This document shows, one piece after another, positions 17,109 through 24,987 of a stretch of DNA of 53,440 bases (the first letter of the stretch is position 1; each line of letters starts with the position of its first letter). The translations under genes were made by a program, and so were the position numbers. The stretch is from assembly GCA_024403615.1 (NCBI GenBank), contig JAKSRM010000013.1, positions 1 to 53,440 on the forward strand. Reading direction: 5' to 3'. Under the pieces are notes generated by a model, which did no database searches, had not been told where the DNA came from, and saw only the letters and a list, made by a program, of their open reading frames with translations. Origin of the DNA: Lachnospiraceae bacterium. GTDB lineage: Bacteria; Bacillota; Clostridia; Lachnospirales; Lachnospiraceae.

Positions 17109-17483
17109 ATGGAGAACACCCAATTTTACAAAAGTGTATTAGATCAAGACAGAGCACCAGTGGTGCTCTGTAATCTTAAGCACGAAATCATTTATATGAA
17201 TAAAGCTGCAGAAGAAAGTTATGCAGAAAACGGTGGCGCAGAGCTTCTGGGAAAAAGCTTGTTAGATTGTCATCCTCCGAAAGTTTGCGAAATCATCAAA
17301 AAAGTTTTGAATTGGTTCCGGGAAAGTAAGAACCATAATATGGTTTATGAATTCCGGAACGATGAAGTGAACAAGGACGTGTATATGGTTGCCTTACGAG
17401 ATGAATCCGGAGAACTCATCGGTTATTATGAAAAACATGAGTTCCGGGATCGGGAAACCATGAAACTATATGATTTTAAATAA
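17109..17483 (+). CDS. Small single PAS-domain protein
   Basis: 124 residues, essentially one PAS domain: APVVLCNLKHEIIYMNKAAEE, GGAELLGKSLLDCHPPK, and a C-terminal VALRDESGELIGYYEK strand pair. No kinase, HTH or GGDEF part is attached. The CHPPK segment and final strands resemble the PAS unit in DUF438-type proteins, some of which bind haem or flavin; a ligand here is not shown. GGGAG precedes the ATG. It ends the surface-polymer locus, 23 bases after the double-LicD gene and before a terminator, so it may sense or adjust that pathway, or be a passenger. Confidence 0.75.
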   Translation: MENTQFYKSVLDQDRAPVVLCNLKHEIIYMNKAAEESYAENGGAELLGKSLLDCHPPKVCEIIKKVLNWFRESKNHNMVYEFRNDEVNKDVYMVALRDESGELIGYYEKHEFRDRETMKLYDFK

Positions 17484-17487
17484 AAAC

Positions 17488-17521
17488 AAAAAACTGCTTA
17501 ATTCGTTAAGCAGTTTTTTAT
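17488..17521. terminator. Bidirectional terminator between convergent genes
   Basis: Stem CTGCTTAA (17494-17501), loop TTCG, stem TTAAGCAG (17506-17513), with A-runs on the left and T-runs on the right. It can end transcription from both the PAS gene and the minus-strand gene at 17529. Confidence 0.9.
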
Positions 17522-17528
17522 GGCTTTT

Positions 17529-18395
17529 TCAAGCCATGGTTACTTTGTTGCTTGCTGATTCTTCTAAAAGGTGTGGATGCATCAGAAGATATTCAATCAT
17601 CTGAGCACTTTTTGCAAAATAGAAGCCATCGGCGATACGCTCATCTAACGTAATACCAAATTCACAAATCTGTCGGATTTCTTCCGTTCCGTCCGCATTT
17701 ACAACTTTTGTTGGAACGATTTCTCCCATAGTTGCCAGAGAGGAACTGGTGCCGAAGTTGGCCAGATTATGGTAAATGGCTCCGCAATGAATGCTTCCTA
17801 AATTGGAAATAATCATGCTGCTGTAATAGATGTTATCTGCTACCAGAGAGGACGGAATCCAACCCCTCTTATCCAAGAATTTCATCACACCAAAAATCGG
17901 AACCCGGATGATATTTGGCAGATGACCTAAAACATCAATGGCAGAGTTGGAGCCCTTTTTATCCACCTTTTCTTTTTTCTGACGAAGGTTGGAAACTTTG
18001 TCGGAAATCTGTTCTTTGATGGTGGTAATGGTATCCTCTGGCTTGATGTCGATAATCAGCATGATTTCTTCGGATCTATCATCCAGACTCATTTTTGCCA
18101 CAAAGGCTAAGGTTACATCGTTATGTGCGTATAAATGACGGTTGCAGATGAACTGATTCAGTCGAGGTCGGTTGTAAATGGTTTTACCGATTGCCGCTGC
18201 AAAAGCATGGAAAAAAGTATAGTGCTCGCCACTATCATTTTTTTCTTTAATGTACTGTACTAAAGGGGTTACATTCATTTTTTGATTGATATAGACTTCA
18301 TTCTCCATACGGCCTGGTTTCAGGTCGATGCAGCATTGCATCAATCCGGAAATAGGAACACGTTTTCCGTCTTTGCGGTCTCCTTTTCTTTTCAT
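17529..18395 (-). CDS. Stand-alone 2-oxoacid dehydrogenase E2 / CAT-like acyltransferase, catalytic His absent
   Basis: The start chosen is the ATG at 18395, which has AAAGGAGA eight bases upstream; an in-frame ATG at 18479 lacks a ribosome site. 288 residues. The fold reads as an E2 catalytic (chloramphenicol-acetyltransferase-like) domain: NVTPLVQYIKEKN and FFHAFAAAIGKTI near the N-terminus, ISNLGSIHCGAIYHNL in the middle, and the C-terminal box LDERIADGFYFAKSAQMI. In E2 and CAT enzymes that box is DHRVxDG or HHAxxDG with His as the base; here Glu replaces it. No lipoyl domain is fused and no E1/E3 genes are near. It may be a binding or regulatory homologue. Function unknown. Confidence 0.75.
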   Translation of the reverse strand: MKRKGDRKDGKRVPISGLMQCCIDLKPGRMENEVYINQKMNVTPLVQYIKEKNDSGEHYTFFHAFAAAIGKTIYNRPRLNQFICNRHLYAHNDVTLAFVAKMSLDDRSEEIMLIIDIKPEDTITTIKEQISDKVSNLRQKKEKVDKKGSNSAIDVLGHLPNIIRVPIFGVMKFLDKRGWIPSSLVADNIYYSSMIISNLGSIHCGAIYHNLANFGTSSSLATMGEIVPTKVVNADGTEEIRQICEFGITLDERIADGFYFAKSAQMIEYLLMHPHLLEESASNKVTMA

Positions 18396-18543
18396 GGGAG
18401 GTTCTCCTTTCGATGCCTGGGAGGCTTTTTTGGGCGAAAAATATGGTGAGATTTTAAAATAAAAAAGGGAGAAACACAAGAAAAAATCTGCCGATTTATA
18501 GAAAAATTATTCTAAATATTTCCTTCGAAAAAAGAGTTTAAAC

Positions 18544-18598
18544 TGTTACAAAACCGATACAAAATTGAGACGGGAACGATACAAGGAGCGTCTATGAT
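18544..18598 (+). promoter_or_regulatory. Promoter of the C39-like gene with four 11-bp-phased operator half-sites
   Basis: Half-sites TGTTAC (18544), CGATAC (18555), TGAGAC (18566) and CGATAC (18577) repeat every 11 bp, mostly followed by AAAAN. Ten bases after the last lies TATGAT (18593-18598), a -10 box placing +1 near 18605, just before GGAGG and the ATG at 18621. No good -35 is seen, as expected for an activator-dependent promoter. The same layout precedes the response regulator gene at 22091. Confidence 0.7.
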
Positions 18599-18620
18599 AG
18601 CCTGCATGGAGGTGCAGGCT

Positions 18621-19517
18621 ATGAAACGTTCGCCGAAAAACAAACGACCGGATTACACAAGAAAAAACAACGGAAAAGTAAAACGGAAAAGGAGAAAACT
18701 GTCCTACTTTGGGAAAATGATTTTGATTATCGGTGGCATAATTCTGGCTGCAGTGATAGCTGCAGAACTATTTATTATTTCCCCAATAAAAAATCCTCAT
18801 AAACATAATAAAACCGAAGAACTGAAAAATCAGACCGAGGCTGAAAGTCGGAAAGATTTAGAACCGGAAGCGGATATCACCAATATGGATAATCATCTAG
18901 AACAAGTGCTTCCGGAAGGCGGGCCTTCGAACGTTTGCATTTTGGATGTTCCGGCCTTGTGTCAGAATCCAGAATTGCCAACAGGATGTGAAAGCTGCTG
19001 TGCCACCATGGCGTTGAATTATATCGGAGTACAAACGGATATGGCAACAGTTGCCTCCCTGATTCCCAGGCAGGAGCTAGAAAGCCGGGAAGGGCATCTC
19101 TTTGGCCCGAACCCGGAAGAACTGTTTGTCGGTTCTCCCTTCGAAAGTTTTCATTGTTTTGGCTGTTTTGAAAACGTAATGATTGATGCGGTGAATTCTT
19201 ATTTTGATGGCGTCTGTGCCCAGAAAGTATATGGATCCTTAGAGGATTTCTGTACCGAATTTATTGACCGAAACCAGACCGTGATGATTTGGGCAACCAT
19301 GAATATGCGGGCAATTTCTTATACTAGTCATTGGACGCTGCCGGATGGAAATGAATATTACTGGCCAAGCGGCGAGCACTGCCTGCTGCTCATAGGTTAT
19401 GATGAATATTATTATTATTTGAATGATCCGATGGAGGGGGCTATGGTAGCTTATCCGAAAGAAGTGGTACAGTCCGTTTATGAAGAGATGGGAAGCCGGG
19501 CCATGGTTATTTATTAA
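18621..19517 (+). CDS. C39-like peptidase family protein, membrane-anchored
   Basis: The ATG at 18621 follows GGAGGTG by six bases and fits a promoter -10 at 18593-18598; an earlier in-frame ATG at 18594 lies inside that -10 box. 298 residues: a strongly basic N-terminus, one membrane helix (ILIIGGIILAAVIAAELFII), a charged linker, then a papain-like C39-type domain outside the cell. Catalytic candidates are Cys in LPTGCESCCATMALNYIG and His in SGEHCLLLIGYDEYYYYLNDP. Relatives are bacterial C39-like proteins of mostly unknown substrate; unlike bacteriocin exporters there is no ABC part. It converges with the two-component operon and shares its operator pattern, so it is probably induced by that system, perhaps for an envelope signal. 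Confidence 0.8.
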   Translation: MKRSPKNKRPDYTRKNNGKVKRKRRKLSYFGKMILIIGGIILAAVIAAELFIISPIKNPHKHNKTEELKNQTEAESRKDLEPEADITNMDNHLEQVLPEGGPSNVCILDVPALCQNPELPTGCESCCATMALNYIGVQTDMATVASLIPRQELESREGHLFGPNPEELFVGSPFESFHCFGCFENVMIDAVNSYFDGVCAQKVYGSLEDFCTEFIDRNQTVMIWATMNMRAISYTSHWTLPDGNEYYWPSGEHCLLLIGYDEYYYYLNDPMEGAMVAYPKEVVQSVYEEMGSRAMVIY

Positions 19518-20218
19518 TATTCTTCGGATAACGCCTGATTTTTTTGCGCCTCCACGCCTACATAGAGATAAAAACTAAAACCATAATTGTCGGATTCTAT
19601 GGAATAGTATTTGTCGCTGATTCCTAAATCGGAATAGTATTTGGTGGCAGCTTCTGCCAATTCCTTACTATACTTGAGCCCAGTAAAGCCATCATCTTTT
19701 TCAATCCAGTCAGAATGAATAGAGAAGAAAAAGACGGTCTGGGTTTTCTGTTCATAGTTGACGAAAAAGTATAGAATTTCATCACCGCCATAATAACTGA
19801 GCTGTCCGTTGACCATAGCAAAATACTCCGGCCCTACATTGGTAGTAATGCTGATTGGCTGGATGTTGGAATATTCAAAATTTGAAGTACTTAAACGGTC
19901 AAGATAAAACGCCTTCGCTTCCGGCTCCAAATAGTTAAAGATGTTGGCAAACATTTCCTTCAGTTTCTCAAATTCTGTTCCCTGGGAATTCGAAGCGTCA
20001 TTATACATATTGTCCTGTAGGAATGCACCGGAAACAAATAAATCTGCAAATTCCTCTGGACGGGTAATGTGCATATTGTCGGATAATTCCAGAGTCTGTA
20101 GGTCTGGGTCTCTGGTAAGATCGTTTAAGTGAGCATTCCAACAAAGGATAGGAAGAAAGATGGCAGCCAGTAAAATGACAACACAGGAAGCTGCCAGAAG
20201 TAAGGTTTTTTTCTTCAT
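19514..20218 (-). CDS. Exported or membrane-anchored protein of unknown function
   Basis: 234 residues. An N-terminal hydrophobic helix after MKKK (residues 5-27, ending near LCW) is a signal peptide or anchor. The rest is a mixed alpha/beta extracytoplasmic domain with many aromatic residues (FFVNYEQKTQTVFFFSIHSD). I do not recognise the family. It is the third gene of the regulator-kinase operon: its ATG overlaps the kinase stop as ATGA, so the three are co-translated. Its 3' end overlaps the end of the convergent C39-like gene by four bases. An accessory sensor or an inhibitor of the kinase or of the C39-like protein would fit the context, but this is only inference. Confidence 0.7.
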   Translation of the reverse strand: MKKKTLLLAASCVVILLAAIFLPILCWNAHLNDLTRDPDLQTLELSDNMHITRPEEFADLFVSGAFLQDNMYNDASNSQGTEFEKLKEMFANIFNYLEPEAKAFYLDRLSTSNFEYSNIQPISITTNVGPEYFAMVNGQLSYYGGDEILYFFVNYEQKTQTVFFFSIHSDWIEKDDGFTGLKYSKELAEAATKYYSDLGISDKYYSIESDNYGFSFYLYVGVEAQKNQALSEEY

Positions 20219-21429
20219 CGGTCAGCCTCCTTTAATTCAAAGGATACTAACGTTCCTTTATTCTTTTTGCTGTTAAAAGAGAGCTTTGTTCCATGAATTT
20301 TTGCAATTTCCGAACAAAGAGCCAGACCTAACCCCGCACCACCTTGCTGACGGCTGCGGGCCTTGTCTTCCCGGTAGAAAGGCTCTGTGATTTTATCGAT
20401 ATGTTTTTTGGAAATTCCAACTCCATGGTCTAGAATAGAAATCCGGTATTTTTCATTTTTTCGAACGCCGGAAATCCGTATCTCATTTTGACGGTTTGCG
20501 TTTACGGTAGCCTTAAAAGCGTTATCGGCAAGATTTGTCAGCATGGATAACAAAAAGTCTTTATTTCCGGTTATTACGCAGTCAGAAAAGTCGATAGAGT
20601 AAGGAATCTGATATTTCTCCGATAATGCGTTCAAAGAAATGATCAGCTCCTCCTGAAGGGTCTGAGAACTTAAATCACTCATTTCCGGATTGTCATTTTG
20701 GGCAACAAATATTTCCAACATCTGGGCCGACAGACTGTTCAGTCGTTTGGCCTCAAAAGAAAGAGCATTTAAGGCTTTACTGCGTTCTTCTTCATTTAAT
20801 TCCAGACTATTCATCATCTCTGTGTAACCTAAAATGGAAGTCATCGGAGTTTTCATTTCGTGAGTGAAATTCTCCATAAATTTTTTCCGGCGGAGAGTTT
20901 CATTCCAAAGCAAGTTAAACATAATTCCTAAAGCTACCGCAAAAATAATTAGAATTGCGGCCGCAATGCTGTAAATCCGCCAGGTTTTCAAGCAGGAGGC
21001 GGATACATCGGAATAATCGGAAGAAAAGGTGATGTAGTAAGGAATGCCAGCATAATCAATGCGGCAGATGATATTTGAGAAAAGATGATTTTTATCCGGA
21101 CGCTCGTAGGAAGAGAGAATCTGATGGTCCGAAAGATCTGTATTTTCTGGGCTGGAAACCTGAATTACTACATCGGATATATTATCATCCATGCTAGCGG
21201 AGATCTGCCTGGATAAATATAAGAGATGGTCAGAGTTTAAAGTCTCCGTCGTCATGTTTGTATAGGAAATAAAACTATCGATGGCAAATTCTGCACAACG
21301 AAAAGAAGAGGCTTTCCGGGCCTCCCATGCAGTTTTGTTCATGTTTCCTGCCAGAATCCCTCCGACAATAAGAATGATTACAAAAACTGCGGCATATATA
21401 GAATTTACAATTTTTCTGGAACGAATCAA
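20215..21429 (-). CDS. Sensor histidine kinase
   Basis: 404 residues. Two membrane helices (about 8-28 and 153-175) enclose an extracellular sensor of about 125 residues with no recognised fold. Cytoplasmic part: phospho-acceptor His190 in FTHEMKTPMTSILGYTEMM, N box TNLADNAFKAT, G boxes DHGVGISKK and GGAGLGLALC, and an FYREDKARS F box. The HATPase domain ends near 400. The gene lies five bases downstream of the OmpR-type regulator and overlaps the next gene by four bases, a classic pair. The Pro after His-Glu-Met-Lys-Thr fits an HPK with phosphatase function. The signal is unknown. Confidence 0.92.
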   Translation of the reverse strand: MIRSRKIVNSIYAAVFVIILIVGGILAGNMNKTAWEARKASSFRCAEFAIDSFISYTNMTTETLNSDHLLYLSRQISASMDDNISDVVIQVSSPENTDLSDHQILSSYERPDKNHLFSNIICRIDYAGIPYYITFSSDYSDVSASCLKTWRIYSIAAAILIIFAVALGIMFNLLWNETLRRKKFMENFTHEMKTPMTSILGYTEMMNSLELNEEERSKALNALSFEAKRLNSLSAQMLEIFVAQNDNPEMSDLSSQTLQEELIISLNALSEKYQIPYSIDFSDCVITGNKDFLLSMLTNLADNAFKATVNANRQNEIRISGVRKNEKYRISILDHGVGISKKHIDKITEPFYREDKARSRQQGGAGLGLALCSEIAKIHGTKLSFNSKKNKGTLVSFELKEADR

Positions 21430-21434
21430 AGTTA

Positions 21435-22091
21435 TTATTCCGTACGGAAAATGTAGCCGATTTTATAGATGCCGTGAATGGTTTCTTCCAGCCCTAGCTT
21501 CTTTTTCAAACGTTGGACATGAAGATCTACGGTCCGGGTATTTCCGTAGTAAGGCTCTTTCCAGACGTGCTCATAAATACTTTCTCTGGTAAGGGCAATG
21601 TTTTTATTGGAAATGAAATAGAGCAGCAGGTCGAATTCTTTAGAAGACAAGGACACTGCTTTTCCATCCATGGTTACTACATGGCCTGGCACATTCACAA
21701 TCAAATTATTAAAACGGATAATGTCGTCTGCAACATGGTATCGTTTCAGCACCGTTTCTATCCGGGCCAGAAGTTCCTTTAAATCATAGGGCTTCAGAAT
21801 ATAGTCATCGGCTCCCAATTTCAACCCTTTTACTCGGTCGTCCACGCTGGTTTTCGCCGTAACAAAAATAACCGGAATTCCAAACTGTTTGATATAGCCG
21901 ATTAGTTCAAACCCATCAATTCCGGGAAGCATCACATCCAGCAGAGCCAAGTCATAGATTTCGTTCTCTACCATATCGGCCGCCATAGTTCCGTCCTTGG
22001 CAATCTGACAGGAGAAACCATTCTTGGTCAGAAACATACGGACCATTTCTGCGATATTCTGTTCATCTTCTACAATCAGAATCTTTTTCAT
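21435..22091 (-). CDS. OmpR/PhoB-family response regulator
   Basis: 218 residues. Receiver domain 1-115 with the acidic pair Glu8/Asp9, phospho-acceptor Asp52 (LALLDVMLPG), Thr in FVTAKTS, and Lys in DYILKPYD. Winged-helix DNA-binding domain about 125-218 (SSKEFDLLLYFISN, RTVDLHVQRLKKKLG). There is no Shine-Dalgarno: a TATGAT -10 box ends six bases before the ATG, so the message should be leaderless. Direct repeats TGATAC-N5-TGATAC lie over the -35 position, as expected for autoregulation by a PhoB-type factor. It forms an operon with the kinase and the unknown exported protein. Confidence 0.93.
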   Translation of the reverse strand: MKKILIVEDEQNIAEMVRMFLTKNGFSCQIAKDGTMAADMVENEIYDLALLDVMLPGIDGFELIGYIKQFGIPVIFVTAKTSVDDRVKGLKLGADDYILKPYDLKELLARIETVLKRYHVADDIIRFNNLIVNVPGHVVTMDGKAVSLSSKEFDLLLYFISNKNIALTRESIYEHVWKEPYYGNTRTVDLHVQRLKKKLGLEETIHGIYKIGYIFRTE

Positions 22092-22097
22092 AGGTGC

Positions 22098-22130
22098 ATC
22101 ATACGTAGCGGGTGTATCATTTTTGTATCA
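22098..22130 (-). promoter_or_regulatory. Autoregulatory promoter of the two-component operon
   Basis: Read on the minus strand: TGATAC, AAAAA, TGATAC, ten bases, TATGAT, six bases, ATG. The half-sites (22125-22130 and 22114-22119) are 11 bp apart and cover where -35 should be. Half-site sequence, 11-bp phase, 10-base gap and -10 box all match the promoter at 18544-18598. The site overlaps the 3' end of the nucleosidase-like gene. Confidence 0.72.
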
Positions 22131-22884
22131 TCGCCGGATGATTTTTTAAAACGTCAATTACGAAATTCTGGCAAAGGCCTGCAGTTCTTTCGTCAAAGGT
22201 TGTTCCTTGCAGGTTGCTGTTGCTGATGATTCGAAGGACAACATATGGAAGGCCGCTTTGTTCGCAGACTTGAGCCACAGCAAAGCTTTCCATTTCTTCG
22301 CAGTCGCTTCCATAGCGCTCATGGAGTTTTCGGACACCTTCCTTTGTCTGGGTCCATCCGTCTCCGGAGGCAATGGTGCCTTCATAAAGAATTCCGTGAG
22401 AATAAGGCACTGACTGAAAGAGAGAAGAAAGTTCCTCTGAGCTAGAAAGAGCATAGGTCCAGTCCCAATTTCCATCTTTCTGCAGTTCTACATTTAGCGG
22501 TTCCGATGTTTTTTTATCGATGCCTGCCAGAAGAGCTTTGATATCTAAGTCCGGAGCATCCATGTTAATGATTTGTTTTCCTAACACAATATCTCCAGTG
22601 TTTAAGTTTATATTATGAGCCCCTGCGGTTCCTTGGTTGATGACAAAGGACGGATGAAAGTTTTCAATTCCAATTAAGGTCGCCATGGTAGCATTTATTT
22701 TCCCAATATGGGTGCGGGAAATAACAACAGGAGTATCCGAAACTAAGCCGCTGTAGAATTCAAAACCGTGAATCGTAACAGCTTCCAGATTCTGTAAAGC
22801 AGCAATTAATACATCAATTTCATTTTCCATAGCGCCCTGAATCAGAATCGGGCGATGATTTGAAACATTTTCTAAAATATTCAT
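22117..22884 (-). CDS. MTA/SAH nucleosidase-family (phosphorylase superfamily) protein
   Basis: The ATG at 22884 is chosen because GGAGG lies eight bases upstream; a longer frame to 22950 lacks such a site. 255 residues, close to the 230-250 of MTA/SAH nucleosidases. Motifs: ILIQGAMENEIDVLI at the N-terminus, HIGKINATMATLIGI, NQGTAGAHN, and CEEMESFAVAQVCEQSGLPYV near the C-terminus. True MTA/SAH nucleosidases then have a catalytic Asp in RxISD; here the segment is LRIISNSN, with Asn. The enzyme may thus cleave a different nucleoside or be weak. Transcribed on its own; no SAM-cycle gene is adjacent, though metK lies far away at 52195. Confidence 0.8.
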   Translation of the reverse strand: MNILENVSNHRPILIQGAMENEIDVLIAALQNLEAVTIHGFEFYSGLVSDTPVVISRTHIGKINATMATLIGIENFHPSFVINQGTAGAHNINLNTGDIVLGKQIINMDAPDLDIKALLAGIDKKTSEPLNVELQKDGNWDWTYALSSSEELSSLFQSVPYSHGILYEGTIASGDGWTQTKEGVRKLHERYGSDCEEMESFAVAQVCEQSGLPYVVLRIISNSNLQGTTFDERTAGLCQNFVIDVLKNHPAMIQK

Positions 22885-22974
22885 GATATTGCCTCCACGA
22901 TTTCTATATTTTATCACAATTCTTTTGAAAAAGAGTGTGTTAAGGAACAATTCACTTATCGGCAGTTATGGAAT

Positions 22975-23292
22975 TGCAAAAAAGACGGGATATGTACACT
23001 TGCGTTTTGGAGCTATTGCAAAAAAGTAGAGATATGTACTCTTATATTTTAGCATTACTGCAAGAATAGCGAGATATGTACTGATTTACGCTTAGAAGTT
23101 GGTACATATCTCAACAATTTCACAGTGAACAAGGGAACATATTGTACATATCTCAATAATCTTGCAGAAGACAGAGAAATAGACTGTACATATCTCAATA
23201 ATCTTGCAGAAGACAAAGAAACGAATCGTACATATCTCAACAATATTGCAGAAAGGAGTGGAACTGACCGTACATATCTCATCTTTTTTGCA
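22975..23292. repeat. Eight-copy, 42-bp-phased intergenic repeat array with orientation switch
   Basis: The 523-bp gap 22885-23407 holds no convincing gene. The 11-mer GTACATATCTC occurs on the plus strand at 23102, 23144, 23186, 23228 and 23270, and its complement at 22987 (one change), 23029 and 23071. Spacing within each set is exactly 42 bp. In seven of eight copies TTGCA follows the 11-mer after exactly seven bases; the copy at 23102 has TCACA. The remaining 19 bases vary in the left set and are partly conserved in the right set. The short frames that cross it on both strands arise because 42 is a multiple of three. Function unknown; a protein-binding array is one option. Confidence 0.9.
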
Positions 23293-23321
23293 AAAATAGT
23301 AAAAATGATGGTGCAAAGAAT

Positions 23322-23354
23322 ATAAAAAGACCGTCGCATGTAGGGCGACGGTCT
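23322..23354 (-). terminator. Intrinsic terminator of the downstream MATE gene
   Basis: On the minus strand: AGACCGTCGC (23354-23345), seven-base loop, GCGACGGTCT (23337-23328), then TTTTTATA. It lies about 50 bases after the stop at 23408, next to the repeat array. Confidence 0.9.
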
Positions 23355-23407
23355 TAAATCGATTAAAATTTATTCAATTTTAAATCAGAAAATTTTCAAA
23401 TCAGTTT

Positions 23408-24940
23408 TTATTTTTCTTTGTTAATTTCGGACACTGATTCTTCTGCATTCTTTTTTTCTGAGGTAGCTGTTTCTGCTGCTTCTACAACGGCTTCTGCTTC
23501 AGCTGTAGCTTCTTCAACTTCAGAAGCTTCTACTACAACGCCTTCTGGAGTTGCAAGCTGTTGGCCATCGCCAACAGGCTGTTTAACAATGGCTTTGGTT
23601 TTCCATTTTCCTCTGGAGAAACGGATTGCTGCGATAACCGTACTGTAAACCCATCCCATAGGAAGGTTCAGCCAGATCATACGGTAGCCGATTGGTGTGA
23701 ACAGACCTAACAGGTAAGCTAATGCAACACGGAGACCGAAAGAACTGATGGAGGAGAAGGTGGTATAACCAACATCACCAGCTCCCTGTAAAGTTCCGAT
23801 GGTGGACATGTTCAAAGCAAAAATAATTACGCAAGGAATCATAGTTACTAAGTATTCCAGACCATAAGCTTCCGAAACACCACTTACACCGAATAAACGG
23901 ATTAATGGGTATCTCAGAACGAAAGCGATAATGCCTAAGATTACCTGAATGGAAATAGCAAGAATACGGGCTGCAGTACGGCCGGCTTTAATACGGTCAA
24001 GTTTTCCGGCACCGATGTTCTGGCCGGCATAAGTAGCCATGGTGGAGTTCATGCACATAGCAGGAATCATAAGGAAGGTCTCCAGTCTCTGTCCTGCAAC
24101 GTAACCAGGAAGCAGACCAGGAGTTGATAAATCGAAAGTATTAACCAGTCTCTGGAGAGCTAAAGAACCGAAGGAAATAATGCACTGCTGAAGAGTAGTA
24201 GGAATCGCAATCTTCAGAGCAACCTTAGCAGATTCTCTATGGAACTTAAATTCGCCCTTCTTAAATCGGAGAATTTCATATTTCTTGAACATATAGATTA
24301 CTGCAGCAATGGCAGAAGCAATATGCGCGATAACGGTAGCAATCGCTGCACCGGCAACATCCCAATGGAACGCGCATACGAATACAAGGTCGAGAATGAT
24401 ATTTACTACAGAAGAAAGCAGCAGGAAGTATAAGGTCGCTTTGGAATCACCAAAGGAACGAAGGATTGCTGCGCAAATGTTGTACAGGAACTGGAATGCC
24501 AGACCAATAGCAAATATACGGAAATAAATTACCGCATCTTCCAAGTAAAGGTCGGAAACGCTTAAAACATATTTCAGCAAAGGTCTTGCAGTAAATTCTG
24601 CAACTGCAGTAAGGAACAGTCCTAATACAACCATCATGATCATGCTGGTGGAAATCGCACGTCTCATGTCTTCGTATTTGCTTGCGCCATAATACTGGGA
24701 AACAACAACTGCACTACCAGTAGACATACCGATGGAGAAGCAAAGGAAGAGCATTACCAAAGAACCACAAGTTCCAACTGCGCCTAAAGCTTCGGAAGAT
24801 ACATAGTTACCAACGATAATTCCGTCAACAGTGTTATATAACTGCTGAAGGGCCTGTCCGGCCATGAGAGGAAGGGCAAACAGGATGATCAGCTTCCATG
24901 GAGCCCCCTCTGTCATTTTCTTGATTTTCTTTTCTTTCAT
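23408..24940 (-). CDS. MATE-family efflux transporter (copy 1)
   Basis: 510 residues, twelve predicted membrane helices in two related halves. Typical MATE landmarks: WKLIILFALPLMAGQALQQLYN with TVDGIIVGNYV in helix 1-2, GMSTGSAVVVSQYYGA, FGDSKATLYF, and MNSTMATYAGQNIGAGK at the start of the second half. It exports drugs or metabolites against Na+ or H+. The last 55 residues form an unusual acidic, Ala/Glu-rich tail (EEATAEAEAVVEAAETATSE) that is likely cytoplasmic. GAGGAAAA lies eight bases before the ATG. It is a close paralogue of the neighbour at 25130; each has its own promoter and terminator, so the pair is separately transcribed. Substrate unknown. Confidence 0.93.
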   Translation of the reverse strand: MKEKKIKKMTEGAPWKLIILFALPLMAGQALQQLYNTVDGIIVGNYVSSEALGAVGTCGSLVMLFLCFSIGMSTGSAVVVSQYYGASKYEDMRRAISTSMIMMVVLGLFLTAVAEFTARPLLKYVLSVSDLYLEDAVIYFRIFAIGLAFQFLYNICAAILRSFGDSKATLYFLLLSSVVNIILDLVFVCAFHWDVAGAAIATVIAHIASAIAAVIYMFKKYEILRFKKGEFKFHRESAKVALKIAIPTTLQQCIISFGSLALQRLVNTFDLSTPGLLPGYVAGQRLETFLMIPAMCMNSTMATYAGQNIGAGKLDRIKAGRTAARILAISIQVILGIIAFVLRYPLIRLFGVSGVSEAYGLEYLVTMIPCVIIFALNMSTIGTLQGAGDVGYTTFSSISSFGLRVALAYLLGLFTPIGYRMIWLNLPMGWVYSTVIAAIRFSRGKWKTKAIVKQPVGDGQQLATPEGVVVEASEVEEATAEAEAVVEAAETATSEKKNAEESVSEINKEK

Positions 24941-24987
24941 CTTTTTTCCTCAAATAACTAAAAAATTAAAAATACACTAACCCATAT

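Noticed and set aside
18594..18620. Earlier ATG for the C39-like gene
   Set aside because: It lies within the TATGAT -10 box; the ATG at 18621 has GGAGGTG at good spacing and fits the predicted transcript start.
22975..23292. CRISPR array
   Set aside because: Conserved blocks are short and split (11 + 5 bases), the right-hand remainders are similar to each other, orientation switches inside the array, and no cas gene is present.
23055..23339. Repetitive open frames of 66-94 codons on both strands across the 42-bp array
   Set aside because: A 42-bp period keeps three frames open by chance; the frames are open on both strands, lack ribosome sites, and the left half of the array has stops. Conservation lies in a DNA motif, not in codons.
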